The notes under the pieces: model-generated
What the model was told of the DNA's origin: nothing
Databases searched by the model: none
What the model saw: the letters and a program-made list of their open reading frames with translations, nothing else
In this document: piece by piece, positions 45,323-53,447 of the stretch
Layout of the letters: each line of letters begins with the position of its first letter
Numbering within the stretch: the stretch's first letter is position 1
NCBI GenBank assembly: GCA_030427885.1
Contig: JAUICM010000003.1
Coordinates: 186,001-250,000, forward strand
Direction: 5' to 3'
Source: Rhodothermia bacterium
GTDB lineage: Bacteria; Bacteroidota; Rhodothermia; Balneolales; Balneolaceae
DNA length: 64,000 bases
Made by a program: the position numbers and the translations under genes

Positions 45323-47337
45323 TAAAACGCCTGCCCTATACTAAGATGGAACCCCCACCGTGCCCACCTTCCTCCGTAATCAACACCTTCATAAATATTC
45401 AGATCTTCATCCGTGGGGTTCACCTTATAGGCAATATCAAAACGGATTGGTCCTATTGGAGAGCGATACCTTATGCCGCCACCCACGCCATATTGCAGCT
45501 CGGACTGACCTATGGACGTTAGTCTACTGTACACCTGACCTCCATCCAAAAATACAGCGAATCCTACCCCTTTCAATAAAGGATCAATCCCCTGCCTTAA
45601 CTCAATATTGAAGTTGATAAGAGCATTTCCGCCGATGCCTGAATACCTTTTAAAATTACCCTCATCATCGAATACGGGTTTCTTGGGACCAAGCTGCTTT
45701 CTGGCCCAGCCTCTTACGCTGCTGGTACCACCGGTGTAAAACCTGACATCCTTGGGCAGCGAATCCTGTTTGGCATAATACATGACCCCAGCGTTAACTC
45801 GGGTAGCAAAAACCAGATCTCCAGTCAGATTCCTGAACTGTCTCAGATCGATAGCCAGCTTCTGGAAACTATAAGTTGATTCACCAAATAAACCAGAGAG
45901 CTCCCAGTACGGCTGAACAATAAATCCATCACCATCATTACCAAGACCTTTAGCGTAGTAAAAGTTGAACCGAAAAGATGAAATGTTATACGAAAGAACT
46001 GAATCCGGTAGCCCGCCATTCGTATCAATATCGGTTTTAACATTAAACTCATCATTCACAGCAAATTCGTAGGAAAATGTTCCGGTAAGGTTCCGATTAT
46101 ATTCATATCCAAAGGTATTGATAAGACCCAACGACCTGATCGAATAAGAATCTTCCACACGTACCTGTGCATAAGGGTTGATGTTAACACTGCTCTTTGT
46201 ATTGAACACATAAGGAAACAAATACTCGGTACTTAAACTAGCTTCGTACGCTGAGAGACGGGTATTTACGCTGAATTGCTCTCCACGCCCTCTCACATTT
46301 CGGTAGATCCAGCCGGCCTGAAATCGAAATAGCTTATAAAAATTATAAATACTAACCCGCTCATGAAGCCGATCAAAACCACCAATTCCTCCCTGTAACT
46401 GCACCGAACGTAACGATAATTCCTTTACTCTTATCAAAACATCTATCGTACTGTCTTTGGGTTGATCTGGTATCGAAACTAAAGCAAGACGCATCAAATG
46501 ATGTTTATATACTTCCCTCTGAGCCGTTCTAAGTTTTTTATCACTAAAATATTCCCCCTTTTTAATACCGGTCTCCCTTCTTATGTAAAAATCGTCCAGT
46601 GTGGTTTCGCCCTCGATCCGGACACTGTCGAAGCGTGCTCTTGGCCCGGGTCGGGTTGTTATACTTACGTCTGCCTGTTTCGCGGCAGTATCTACAACTG
46701 CTGTTAATGAACTTTCAGCATAAGGGTAGCCTAAATTTCTCAGTCCTTCATTTATGCGCCCAAGCACTTCCTGCTCTTCCACCGGCTTATAAACCCGACC
46801 TCTTCGATATGGCAATCTTCTTATTGCTGACCGAAAAGAACTGCTATTGCTCATAAAGAGACTGTCCTGCTTTGGGGCATCAATATGTACTTCAACCGAA
46901 TCAACCCGGATGGGATAGTTTTCTTTTACTGTAAAAATGAGCTCTTTTTTCCAGGGCTTGTTTCTGGGTTCGATCCGATAACTCACTTCTGCATCATTGA
47001 AACCTCTTACATTGTAAAATCGCTGGATCCGAATTACATCCCGCCTGATCTCATTTTCTGACAGATAAAATCCCTTTTGACGAAAGAAGGTGATCTTCTG
47101 CCAAAGGTTTGGAGCATCATTTGCAATAAATTGTTTTATCACAACATCCTCGTAGGATTTATTCCCTTCGATGTCGATTGACCAAATCCTATCGAAACTA
47201 CCGTTTGAGTTTTCATCGTCCTGAGCCACTGCCCTTCCAGGATTCATCATAAAACACAGGAATATCAAAAACAGGGAGGTATATCTAATCCGATAGTCAA
47301 TACTAAACCTGGCGATATCGATAATCTTACCCCGCAC
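45322..47337 (-). CDS. tamA: TamA/Omp85-family outer-membrane protein
   Basis: After a signal segment (YTSLFLIFLCFMMNPGRAVA) come POTRA-type repeats (WSIDIEGNKSYEDVVIKQF, then VRGFNDAEVSYRIEP and FDSVRIEGETTLDDFYIRRE). A 16-strand-type barrel follows with the family GTSSVRGWARKQLGP loop and ends FHLSIGQAF. At 671 residues it fits a TamA-like protein with a few POTRA domains. The coupling to tamB identifies it better than sequence alone; a BamA role is less likely. Confidence 0.9.
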   Translation of the reverse strand: MRGKIIDIARFSIDYRIRYTSLFLIFLCFMMNPGRAVAQDDENSNGSFDRIWSIDIEGNKSYEDVVIKQFIANDAPNLWQKITFFRQKGFYLSENEIRRDVIRIQRFYNVRGFNDAEVSYRIEPRNKPWKKELIFTVKENYPIRVDSVEVHIDAPKQDSLFMSNSSSFRSAIRRLPYRRGRVYKPVEEQEVLGRINEGLRNLGYPYAESSLTAVVDTAAKQADVSITTRPGPRARFDSVRIEGETTLDDFYIRRETGIKKGEYFSDKKLRTAQREVYKHHLMRLALVSIPDQPKDSTIDVLIRVKELSLRSVQLQGGIGGFDRLHERVSIYNFYKLFRFQAGWIYRNVRGRGEQFSVNTRLSAYEASLSTEYLFPYVFNTKSSVNINPYAQVRVEDSYSIRSLGLINTFGYEYNRNLTGTFSYEFAVNDEFNVKTDIDTNGGLPDSVLSYNISSFRFNFYYAKGLGNDGDGFIVQPYWELSGLFGESTYSFQKLAIDLRQFRNLTGDLVFATRVNAGVMYYAKQDSLPKDVRFYTGGTSSVRGWARKQLGPKKPVFDDEGNFKRYSGIGGNALINFNIELRQGIDPLLKGVGFAVFLDGGQVYSRLTSIGQSELQYGVGGGIRYRSPIGPIRFDIAYKVNPTDEDLNIYEGVDYGGRWARWGFHLSIGQAF

Positions 47338-47412
47338 AATAATTCTATAAAATGTCCTTAATAAGTTTATTACGTTTCATTACTATAGGGCAAATTTAAC
47401 TGCTCTCTATTA

Positions 47413-48654
47413 ATGTATAAGATAAAACTACTGATTCTTGTTCCAATACTTCTTATTTCATGCAAATCAACGTCAGAATTTACGGGATATTCCTACGATC
47501 CTCCCGGAGTGACCAATACCGTTGATAAGCTTGTATATCCCCAAAAACGGCGAGTGATTGGCGCCGGAAACCCCAAAGTCTGGGTTAGTAATGAAGACGA
47601 AAGTACCCGGATGAATGACTTTTATGTAGTCACAAAAGATACTTTTGAAGTTTATATCAAACCTGAAAATGCCCCTATTAATAATAGTCCATGGTTTGGG
47701 TTTAGTATATGGAGTGATTCAACCAGAAGTATTGTACTACGGTTGAGATATGAAAATGCCAGACACCGGTACGAGCCTAAATTCGGTGATCAGTTGGTTG
47801 ATTCAGTGCGCTACGATTCTTCATCCGGAACGGCTGAGTTTAAACTCAACCTGACAGAAGAACCAAAATTTCTAAGCGCTCAGTTCAGAGATGGTATTAC
47901 CTATTCAGATCTCGTTTCGGAGCTTAGTGAGTATAATGAATCCTTCATCAGTATTGACACTGCCGGACTTTCTCACGAGAAAAGAGCGGTATACCAGATC
48001 ACTGTTGATGAAACAAACCCCGGGATACAGGCAGGCGTACTGATACTGCTGAGCCGGCAGCATCCCCCTGAAACATCAGGCTACCTGACCTATCATTATT
48101 TTCTTGACGCTTTACTGGATTCAACTGAACTGGCCAGGAAATTCAGATCCCGTTTCATCATAAAATCATTCCCCATGATAAACCCGGACGGAGTTTTTAA
48201 CGGGCATTGGAGGCATAATGTGGGCGGTAATGACCTGAACAGGGACTGGCAGTACTTTAATCAGCCGGAAACACGATCCGTTAAAGACGCATTAATTCCC
48301 CTGAAGAACGATTCTTCCAAAAAGGTTTACTATGGTATCGACTTCCACTCTACTAATGAAAATATTTTCTATCCCATTAATGAAGAGATTGTGACCTTTC
48401 CCGATAATTTTACACAAAAATGGGTGAGCAGCCTTCAGAAAAACTTCCCTGAATTAGCTTTTACAATCGAGGAATTTGATATTGATTCTCCAATTTCAAA
48501 GAACTGGATCTATAAAACCTTTGGAGCCGATGCTCTGACCTTCGAAGTTGATGATGTTCTTTCAAAGGCTGAAATGAAGCACTTAGGCTATACTTCTGCT
48601 CAGTCTCTCATGGAAATGCTGTTGGAAGAATGGAATAATTTAAACGGGGATTGA
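47413..48654 (+). CDS. M14-family metallocarboxypeptidase lipoprotein
   Basis: A 413-residue protein with a lipoprotein signal (KIKLLILVPILLISC) and an N-terminal beta domain (about 40-180) before the peptidase domain. The zinc-site elements are HPPETSG (HxxE), INPDGVFNGHWRHNVGGNDLNRDW, DFHSTNENIF and the catalytic Glu of ALTFEVDD. The organisation is like that of cytosolic carboxypeptidase-type M14 enzymes. It should cleave C-terminal residues or peptidoglycan peptides in the envelope. It diverges from the Omp85 gene. Confidence 0.9.
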   Translation: MYKIKLLILVPILLISCKSTSEFTGYSYDPPGVTNTVDKLVYPQKRRVIGAGNPKVWVSNEDESTRMNDFYVVTKDTFEVYIKPENAPINNSPWFGFSIWSDSTRSIVLRLRYENARHRYEPKFGDQLVDSVRYDSSSGTAEFKLNLTEEPKFLSAQFRDGITYSDLVSELSEYNESFISIDTAGLSHEKRAVYQITVDETNPGIQAGVLILLSRQHPPETSGYLTYHYFLDALLDSTELARKFRSRFIIKSFPMINPDGVFNGHWRHNVGGNDLNRDWQYFNQPETRSVKDALIPLKNDSSKKVYYGIDFHSTNENIFYPINEEIVTFPDNFTQKWVSSLQKNFPELAFTIEEFDIDSPISKNWIYKTFGADALTFEVDDVLSKAEMKHLGYTSAQSLMEMLLEEWNNLNGD

Positions 48655-48699
48655 CACTTTTTGCATCTATCTTCATCTTAATACAAAAAATGGTGCTCT

Positions 48700-49143
48700 G
48701 TGCTATCAGAAGGAATCAATAACTGGAAATTACGACTTATACTAAGTGCCTTGCTCTGTATCATGGGCCTCGGTGCTATGATCAGCATGATACTTGGCTT
48801 GTTTATAGACCTTACCGTATATGATAAATCCTTAGTAGCCATCGCCATATTTATGGTCGGAATTCCCGCCTATTTGATCATAAGCGGGTTAGCCAATGTT
48901 GATGAGAGAACCATAGCCAGTTTTCTGAGCCAGAATGTAAATGAGCTAAAAGGAAAAGAAGATCTACTCACAAAACACTCCAGAGACCTCAGTGATGACG
49001 AGCTTTTTGAGCGTGAGAAAATCAAGGAATACCTGAATGAAAACCCGGTGTACAAGCTCCTGCCCGACAAACCGGTAAAACAGGCTTATTACATCCTGCT
49101 ATTTTCTTTGATCATAAGCTTCTCTCTCTGGTATATAGCCTGA
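48700..49143 (+). CDS. Membrane protein with three helices, unknown
   Basis: The 147 residues contain two adjacent helices near the N-terminus (ILSALLCIMGLGAMISMILG and SLVAIAIFMVGIPAYLIISG), a charged central coil of about 60 residues and one final helix (AYYILLFSLIISFSLWYIA). The start is a GTG; the nearby ATG is in another frame. No family recognised. Confidence 0.6.
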   Translation: MLSEGINNWKLRLILSALLCIMGLGAMISMILGLFIDLTVYDKSLVAIAIFMVGIPAYLIISGLANVDERTIASFLSQNVNELKGKEDLLTKHSRDLSDDELFEREKIKEYLNENPVYKLLPDKPVKQAYYILLFSLIISFSLWYIA

Positions 49144-49191
49144 TCGTTTTATTGAATACAATATTGTCTTCATTATTGATACCTTTAAGGT

Positions 49192-50139
49192 ATGTCACAC
49201 GATCACAAACATTCTCATCACCATCATCATCCCAGTATTGATGATACCTCGATTGTCAAACTGTGGATCTCCATTTTTCTCAACCTAGCGATTACACTGG
49301 CAGAATTTATAGGGGGAATTTTATCAAATAGCCTTGCCCTTCTTTCTGATGCTGTTCATAATCTGAATGACACCCTTTCTCTCGTAATCAGCCTTGTTGC
49401 CAGAAAGATTTCCAAGAAAGGGGTGAACACCGAAAAAACTTTCGGATATAAACGGGCAGAGATCATAGGAGCCTTCATAAACCTGATTACCCTGGTCATT
49501 GTAGCACTTTTCCTTATCAAGGAAGGTGTTGAGCGATTCTTCGATCCCCAATCTATTGATGGTTTTACCATGTTCTGGGTTGCTATTGTCGGGCTCTTCG
49601 GGAACTTCATTACGGCATGGATGCTTTGGAAAGAGTCGAAGGATAACCTGAATATGAGAAGTGCCTTTATTCACATTCTATCTGACGGACTTTCTTCCGT
49701 TGGTGTAATCATTGGTGGCTGGCTGATCCTTAAGTACGAATGGTACATCGTGGATACTATACTAACCGTAGGGATAGGCGTTTATATCCTATGGCATTCT
49801 TATCACATGCTCAGAGAGACCATTAACATATTAATGGAGTCGAAACCTGAAGAAATTGCTCTTTCAGAACTTGAGGAAGTTATGGAAAGTGTGGATGAAG
49901 TTTGTGGAGTGCACCATTTACATGTTTGGCGCCTCGATGAAACACAGATCTTGCTTGAGTGCCATGTGGTGATCAAAAAGGAAGACCTTCATGCCATGGA
50001 AGAAGTGAAGCAGAACATCAAGAAATTATTACACGATCAATTTGAGATCACTCACTCCACACTGGAATTCGAATTTGAACCCTGTAGTGCTAAGGATCAT
50101 GAGCTTATTCACCATCACGAACATGACCATGCACATTAA
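49192..50139 (+). CDS. CDF-family zinc/cation exporter
   Basis: The 315-residue transporter has a His-rich N-terminus (SHDHKHSHHHHH) and six membrane helices with metal-site residues in helix 2 (SDAVHNLNDT) and helix 5 (HILSDGLSS). A cytosolic C-terminal domain follows (GVHHLHVWRLDE), then a His-rich tail (HHHEHDHAH). The layout is that of CzcD/ZitB-like exporters that expel Zn2+ and similar ions in exchange for protons. It precedes the copper-handling SCO1 and PCuAC genes by 6 bases. Confidence 0.93.
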   Translation: MSHDHKHSHHHHHPSIDDTSIVKLWISIFLNLAITLAEFIGGILSNSLALLSDAVHNLNDTLSLVISLVARKISKKGVNTEKTFGYKRAEIIGAFINLITLVIVALFLIKEGVERFFDPQSIDGFTMFWVAIVGLFGNFITAWMLWKESKDNLNMRSAFIHILSDGLSSVGVIIGGWLILKYEWYIVDTILTVGIGVYILWHSYHMLRETINILMESKPEEIALSELEEVMESVDEVCGVHHLHVWRLDETQILLECHVVIKKEDLHAMEEVKQNIKKLLHDQFEITHSTLEFEFEPCSAKDHELIHHHEHDHAH

Positions 50140-50145
50140 ATTACC

Positions 50146-50724
50146 ATGAAGCAGCTTTTTTATTTTCTATCGCTAAGTCTCCTCATTATATCCTGCCAAT
50201 CCGGACCTAAAGTTATTGACGATCTTGGCGATAAATCCTTTCAGTTAATAAACCAGGACAGTGTTTCTGTTACCTTCCCGGATGATTACCAGGGGCGATT
50301 TGTTGTGTTGGGATTCATCTACACTAACTGCCCGGACGTCTGTCCGCTGATCACTCAAAACATGATCAAGATCCAGAAAGAATTGAATAACCCGGATGAT
50401 ATTCAGTTCATAGGGATCACCTTCGATCCTGAAAGAGATACCCCATCAGTACTGAGCAAGTACAAAGAGACCTTTAAACTGGGTAAAAACTTTGATTTTC
50501 TCACCGGTGATCCGGCCGTTATTTCAGAAGTTATGGACAGTGTCCGTGTTCGTTCTCAGGTTTCCCTCACCACAACAACCGACAGCGGTAAGGAGATCTA
50601 TTTCATGAACCATTCTGATAAGATCATGGTACTGGATAAGAAATCAAGAGTTATAATTGAATATGGTGGCAGTATGCCCGGTATCCCAAACCTGATAGTT
50701 GAAGATTTTAAAACCTTACGATGA
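50146..50724 (+). CDS. SCO1/SenC-family copper chaperone lipoprotein
   Basis: The lipoprotein signal is FYFLSLSLLIISC. A thioredoxin-fold domain follows with the copper-binding CPDVC motif at Cys62/Cys66 (YTNCPDVCPLIT) and the distal His156 (FMNHSDKIMVLD). SCO proteins load copper into the CuA site of cytochrome c oxidase. It overlaps the PCuAC gene by 4 bases, the usual companion in copper delivery. Confidence 0.93.
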   Translation: MKQLFYFLSLSLLIISCQSGPKVIDDLGDKSFQLINQDSVSVTFPDDYQGRFVVLGFIYTNCPDVCPLITQNMIKIQKELNNPDDIQFIGITFDPERDTPSVLSKYKETFKLGKNFDFLTGDPAVISEVMDSVRVRSQVSLTTTTDSGKEIYFMNHSDKIMVLDKKSRVIIEYGGSMPGIPNLIVEDFKTLR

Positions 50725-51188
50725 AGCTGACATTCACTTTTCTGTTCATTCTGGGACTAATATTCCAGGGTTGCGGCAAAGCTCAGACAGAGCCTGAACC
50801 TGAATCCCAAAACACTCTTACCGGCAAAATTGAGATCCGTGATGGCTGGGTTCGTGAAGGTAAATCTGGTATGATGAGCGCCGCCTACTTTACGATCTAC
50901 AATGGTACCACTAAGTCTGATACTTTATGGAGCATTAGCTCCGAAGACATCTCTGATGACATACAGATTCATGAATCATACAAAACTGAAGATGGCTTAA
51001 TGGGGATGCGACCCGTTGGAGCAGTACCAACGCCATCCGGCCAATCCGTTGAATTGAAGCCCGGAGGAATTCATATTATGATCATCCAGCCATACCGGGA
51101 TCTTTCAGACGGTGATAGCATTGAATTTGAATTTAATTTCAGTTCCGGAGATACACTTATCATGCTTCCGGTCCAAAAAAATCAGTAA
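50721..51188 (+). CDS. PCuAC-family periplasmic copper chaperone
   Basis: A 155-residue lipoprotein (signal ending LIFQGC) with the PCuAC copper motif: IHESYKTEDGLMGMRPV and then GGIHIMII, supplying the H-x10-M-x21-H-x-M type ligands. It passes Cu(I) to SCO1 or directly to cytochrome oxidase. It is translated after SCO1 through an ATGA overlap and ends before a strong terminator. Confidence 0.9.
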   Translation: MKLTFTFLFILGLIFQGCGKAQTEPEPESQNTLTGKIEIRDGWVREGKSGMMSAAYFTIYNGTTKSDTLWSISSEDISDDIQIHESYKTEDGLMGMRPVGAVPTPSGQSVELKPGGIHIMIIQPYRDLSDGDSIEFEFNFSSGDTLIMLPVQKNQ

Positions 51189-51192
51189 ATCA

Positions 51193-51225
51193 AAAAAGCC
51201 CGGACATTTCACAGTCCGGGCTTTC
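51193..51225 (+). terminator. Terminator of the CDF-SCO1-PCuAC unit
   Basis: AAAGCCCGGAC pairs with GTCCGGGCTTT around a loop of about 8 bases, followed by TCT and then mixed sequence. The A-run on the left side also suits minus-strand use. Confidence 0.8.
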
Positions 51226-51256
51226 TGTCGGTTTGAGTTATTCGGAGTACGAATAA

Positions 51257-51276
51257 TTAAGCTTGATCAAGCTTAA
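51257..51276. repeat. Perfect 20-bp palindrome with outer arms
   Basis: TTAAGCTTGATCAAGCTTAA is its own reverse complement. Outside it GAATAA and TTATTC extend the dyad after a 3-base offset. It lies between the PCuAC terminator and the convergent DUF411 gene. It could be an operator, a recombination half-site or a transcript 3' structure. Confidence 0.7.
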
Positions 51277-51332
51277 CAGTTATTCATACGAAATCGTTTG
51301 TTTGCCGGATTGGAATTTTTCTACAGTACTAC

Positions 51333-51815
51333 TTAATAAGAAGCATACACTGAGGTTGATCCATCTTTATTGATCAACAAAACATCATAATTGTCGGCTG
51401 GTCTGCCTGGCATTTCCATTCCCGGAGAACCTGTTGGCATACCCGGAACCGTTAATCCGACCGCATCAGGTTTTTCCTTTAACATTCTTTGTACATCTGC
51501 TACTGGTACATGGCCTTCCACAACATATCCATCTACGATGGCGGTATGGCATGATGAAAGCTGAGGTGTAATTCCGTGGCTTTGTTTGATGGCGTTCAAT
51601 TCAGAAGTTGGCTTCTCCTCCACTGCAAATTCCTCTGCATTCATATGAGCAGCCCATTTAGTACAACACTGGCAACCCTCATTTTTATACATTACCACTT
51701 CTATCTTTCCATCGGTATCAGCACTTATCTGACGTTCGTTTCCGGGCCAGAATAAAAAAGCAGCTAAGCCTGCCGTTAACAATAATCCAAATACTAAAAT
51801 CTTTGCGTTGCTCAT
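51333..51815 (-). CDS. DUF411-family copper-associated metal-binding protein
   Basis: The ATG chosen gives 160 residues with a membrane anchor (AKILVFGLLLTAGLAAFLFW). A TTG 39 bases upstream is possible. The mature part has NEGCQCCTKWAAHM, then SSCHTAIVDGYVVEGHVPV, VGLTVPGMPTGSPGMEMPG, the standard DUF411 pattern with Cys, His and Met ligands. These proteins are found in copper and heavy-metal clusters. Its place convergent with SCO1/PCuAC supports a copper role. Confidence 0.9.
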   Translation of the reverse strand: MSNAKILVFGLLLTAGLAAFLFWPGNERQISADTDGKIEVVMYKNEGCQCCTKWAAHMNAEEFAVEEKPTSELNAIKQSHGITPQLSSCHTAIVDGYVVEGHVPVADVQRMLKEKPDAVGLTVPGMPTGSPGMEMPGRPADNYDVLLINKDGSTSVYASY

Positions 51816-51988
51816 ATTATCAATGTTTTTCAATTTGAGCAGGAATTTAACCAAGATTTAATCCACAAACACCCTTCAGACGATAAAAAACGAAGTAGCA
51901 ATGCATTCTTTTTTTGTGCTTTTATCAAATTATGCCTTATCTATATAATTAATATCCGGGTGAGGGAATCCGGGGCTAACAATTATAA

Positions 51989-52867
51989 ATGAACTATCCT
52001 ATCATGATTAAAAGATCTACACTCATCGTAGCCATAGTATTCGCGTTTTCAGCGATAGCAAATGCCTGGCAGGTATCAGGTTATAATTTAACTAAGGGGG
52101 ACTCATATACCACCAGTTCTGAGATAAACCAGGTTATTACTCAAACGGTTATGGGCCAAAAAAATGTTATAAACCAGGACATCTCAACACAGGAAAAACT
52201 GGAAGTTGTTGAGGTTAATGGCTCAAATTTCACTCTTGCCTCAACTAATCTATCTACTAAACTTGAACTCAGCAGCATTATGTTCTCTCAAACTATCGAC
52301 TCTGAAGGCGAGACTGAAGCTGATGGAGTATTCAGAGTTCTTAAAGGTAAGTCTTATCAGTTTACCATTAATGAATATGGTGAGATACAAGAGATCACCG
52401 GGCTTGAAGAAATTCAGGCGGCCATAACAGAAGAGCTTAAGGGTAGCCCGCTGGCAGCACAAGCCGGTCAGATAACCGCAGCTTTTTCTGAAGAAAGTAT
52501 TCGTGCCAACCTGGAGAATCAGTACTCAATTTATCCAACTTCAAAAACGGAAGCGTGGAGTAAAAAACGGGATGTTACCGTTAACGGTCTTCCTGTCACC
52601 TTCGACTCACAATACCTGTACGAAGACGATTCCACGATTCTGGTAAACAGTGAATTAACTGTTAGTGGTAAAATAACCCAGAATGGGATGCAGCTGGATG
52701 CCGCTCTTGAAGGAACTCAGGAAGCAAAACTAACTCTGGATCCGAAATCGGGAATTTGCACCGTTTATGATGCTACTCAGTTAATGGAAGGCTCCGTAAC
52801 CACTCAGGGAATGCAGATCCCAATGACCATGGAAACTTCTACTACAATCACTACTTCTAAAGACTGA
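51989..52867 (+). CDS. Secreted DUF6263-like protein
   Basis: The 292 residues start with a signal peptide (TLIVAIVFAFSAIANAW); an ATG 15 bases further in is equally good. The pattern of strands (YNLTKGDSYTTSSEINQVIT, YQFTINEYGEIQEI, GICTVYDATQLMEGSV) resembles DUF6263 proteins, which have no known function. It is a single gene with its own terminator. Confidence 0.65.
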   Translation: MNYPIMIKRSTLIVAIVFAFSAIANAWQVSGYNLTKGDSYTTSSEINQVITQTVMGQKNVINQDISTQEKLEVVEVNGSNFTLASTNLSTKLELSSIMFSQTIDSEGETEADGVFRVLKGKSYQFTINEYGEIQEITGLEEIQAAITEELKGSPLAAQAGQITAAFSEESIRANLENQYSIYPTSKTEAWSKKRDVTVNGLPVTFDSQYLYEDDSTILVNSELTVSGKITQNGMQLDAALEGTQEAKLTLDPKSGICTVYDATQLMEGSVTTQGMQIPMTMETSTTITTSKD

Positions 52868-52886
52868 TCAAAGTTCTTATTTTGCT

Positions 52887-52918
52887 AAGCCGACTCACCT
52901 GATTGAGTCGGCTTTTTT
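52887..52918 (+). terminator. Terminator after the DUF6263-like gene
   Basis: AAGCCGACTCA pairs with TGAGTCGGCTT (11 bp) around a 6-base loop, followed by TTTT. Confidence 0.9.
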
Positions 52919-52931
52919 AATATTCTGATCT

Positions 52932-53315
52932 ATGATGAAGACAAATTCTAAAATGCTTGGCTTGGCCGGCATATTATTCGCTACTTCAATCGCATTTGGT
53001 GCTTTTGGCACACATGCACTAAAAGACATATTAAGTCCGGAGCGACTAGAAACCTGGCAAACGGCTGTTCGATACCAGGCATGGAATTCGATAGCCCTGA
53101 TGGCACTTGTGATAATATCAAAATTCTACAGAGCCGACCTAAAGCTACAGGCACTATTAATAATAGTTGGAACTGTGATCTTTTCTGGCAGTCTGTACAT
53201 TCTCTGTCTTACAAATGCAGATTGGTTGGGTATGGTTACACCTATTGGTGGTTTATCTCTTATTGGAGGCTGGGGTTACTTTTCATGGAAAATGTTTCAA
53301 ATCAGAAAAACCTGA
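52932..53315 (+). CDS. DUF423-family membrane protein
   Basis: The 127 residues have four membrane helices and the family tract GAFGTHALKDILSPE, WQTAVRYQAWNSIALM and FSGSLYILCLT, TPIGGLSLIGGW. It is the normal length and pattern of DUF423 (YwdK-type) proteins. Function is unknown. Confidence 0.92.
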   Translation: MMKTNSKMLGLAGILFATSIAFGAFGTHALKDILSPERLETWQTAVRYQAWNSIALMALVIISKFYRADLKLQALLIIVGTVIFSGSLYILCLTNADWLGMVTPIGGLSLIGGWGYFSWKMFQIRKT

Positions 53316-53447
53316 TTCTGATCCCCACTTCACATACTTTTCATATTCCGGCCATACCATTAAATGGCCTAATATTTTCATCTTCACAAAATCTTCACAT
53401 TCGCCCGTTAATTTGGATTTGTTCTAAATAAGAAATCCGTATTAACC

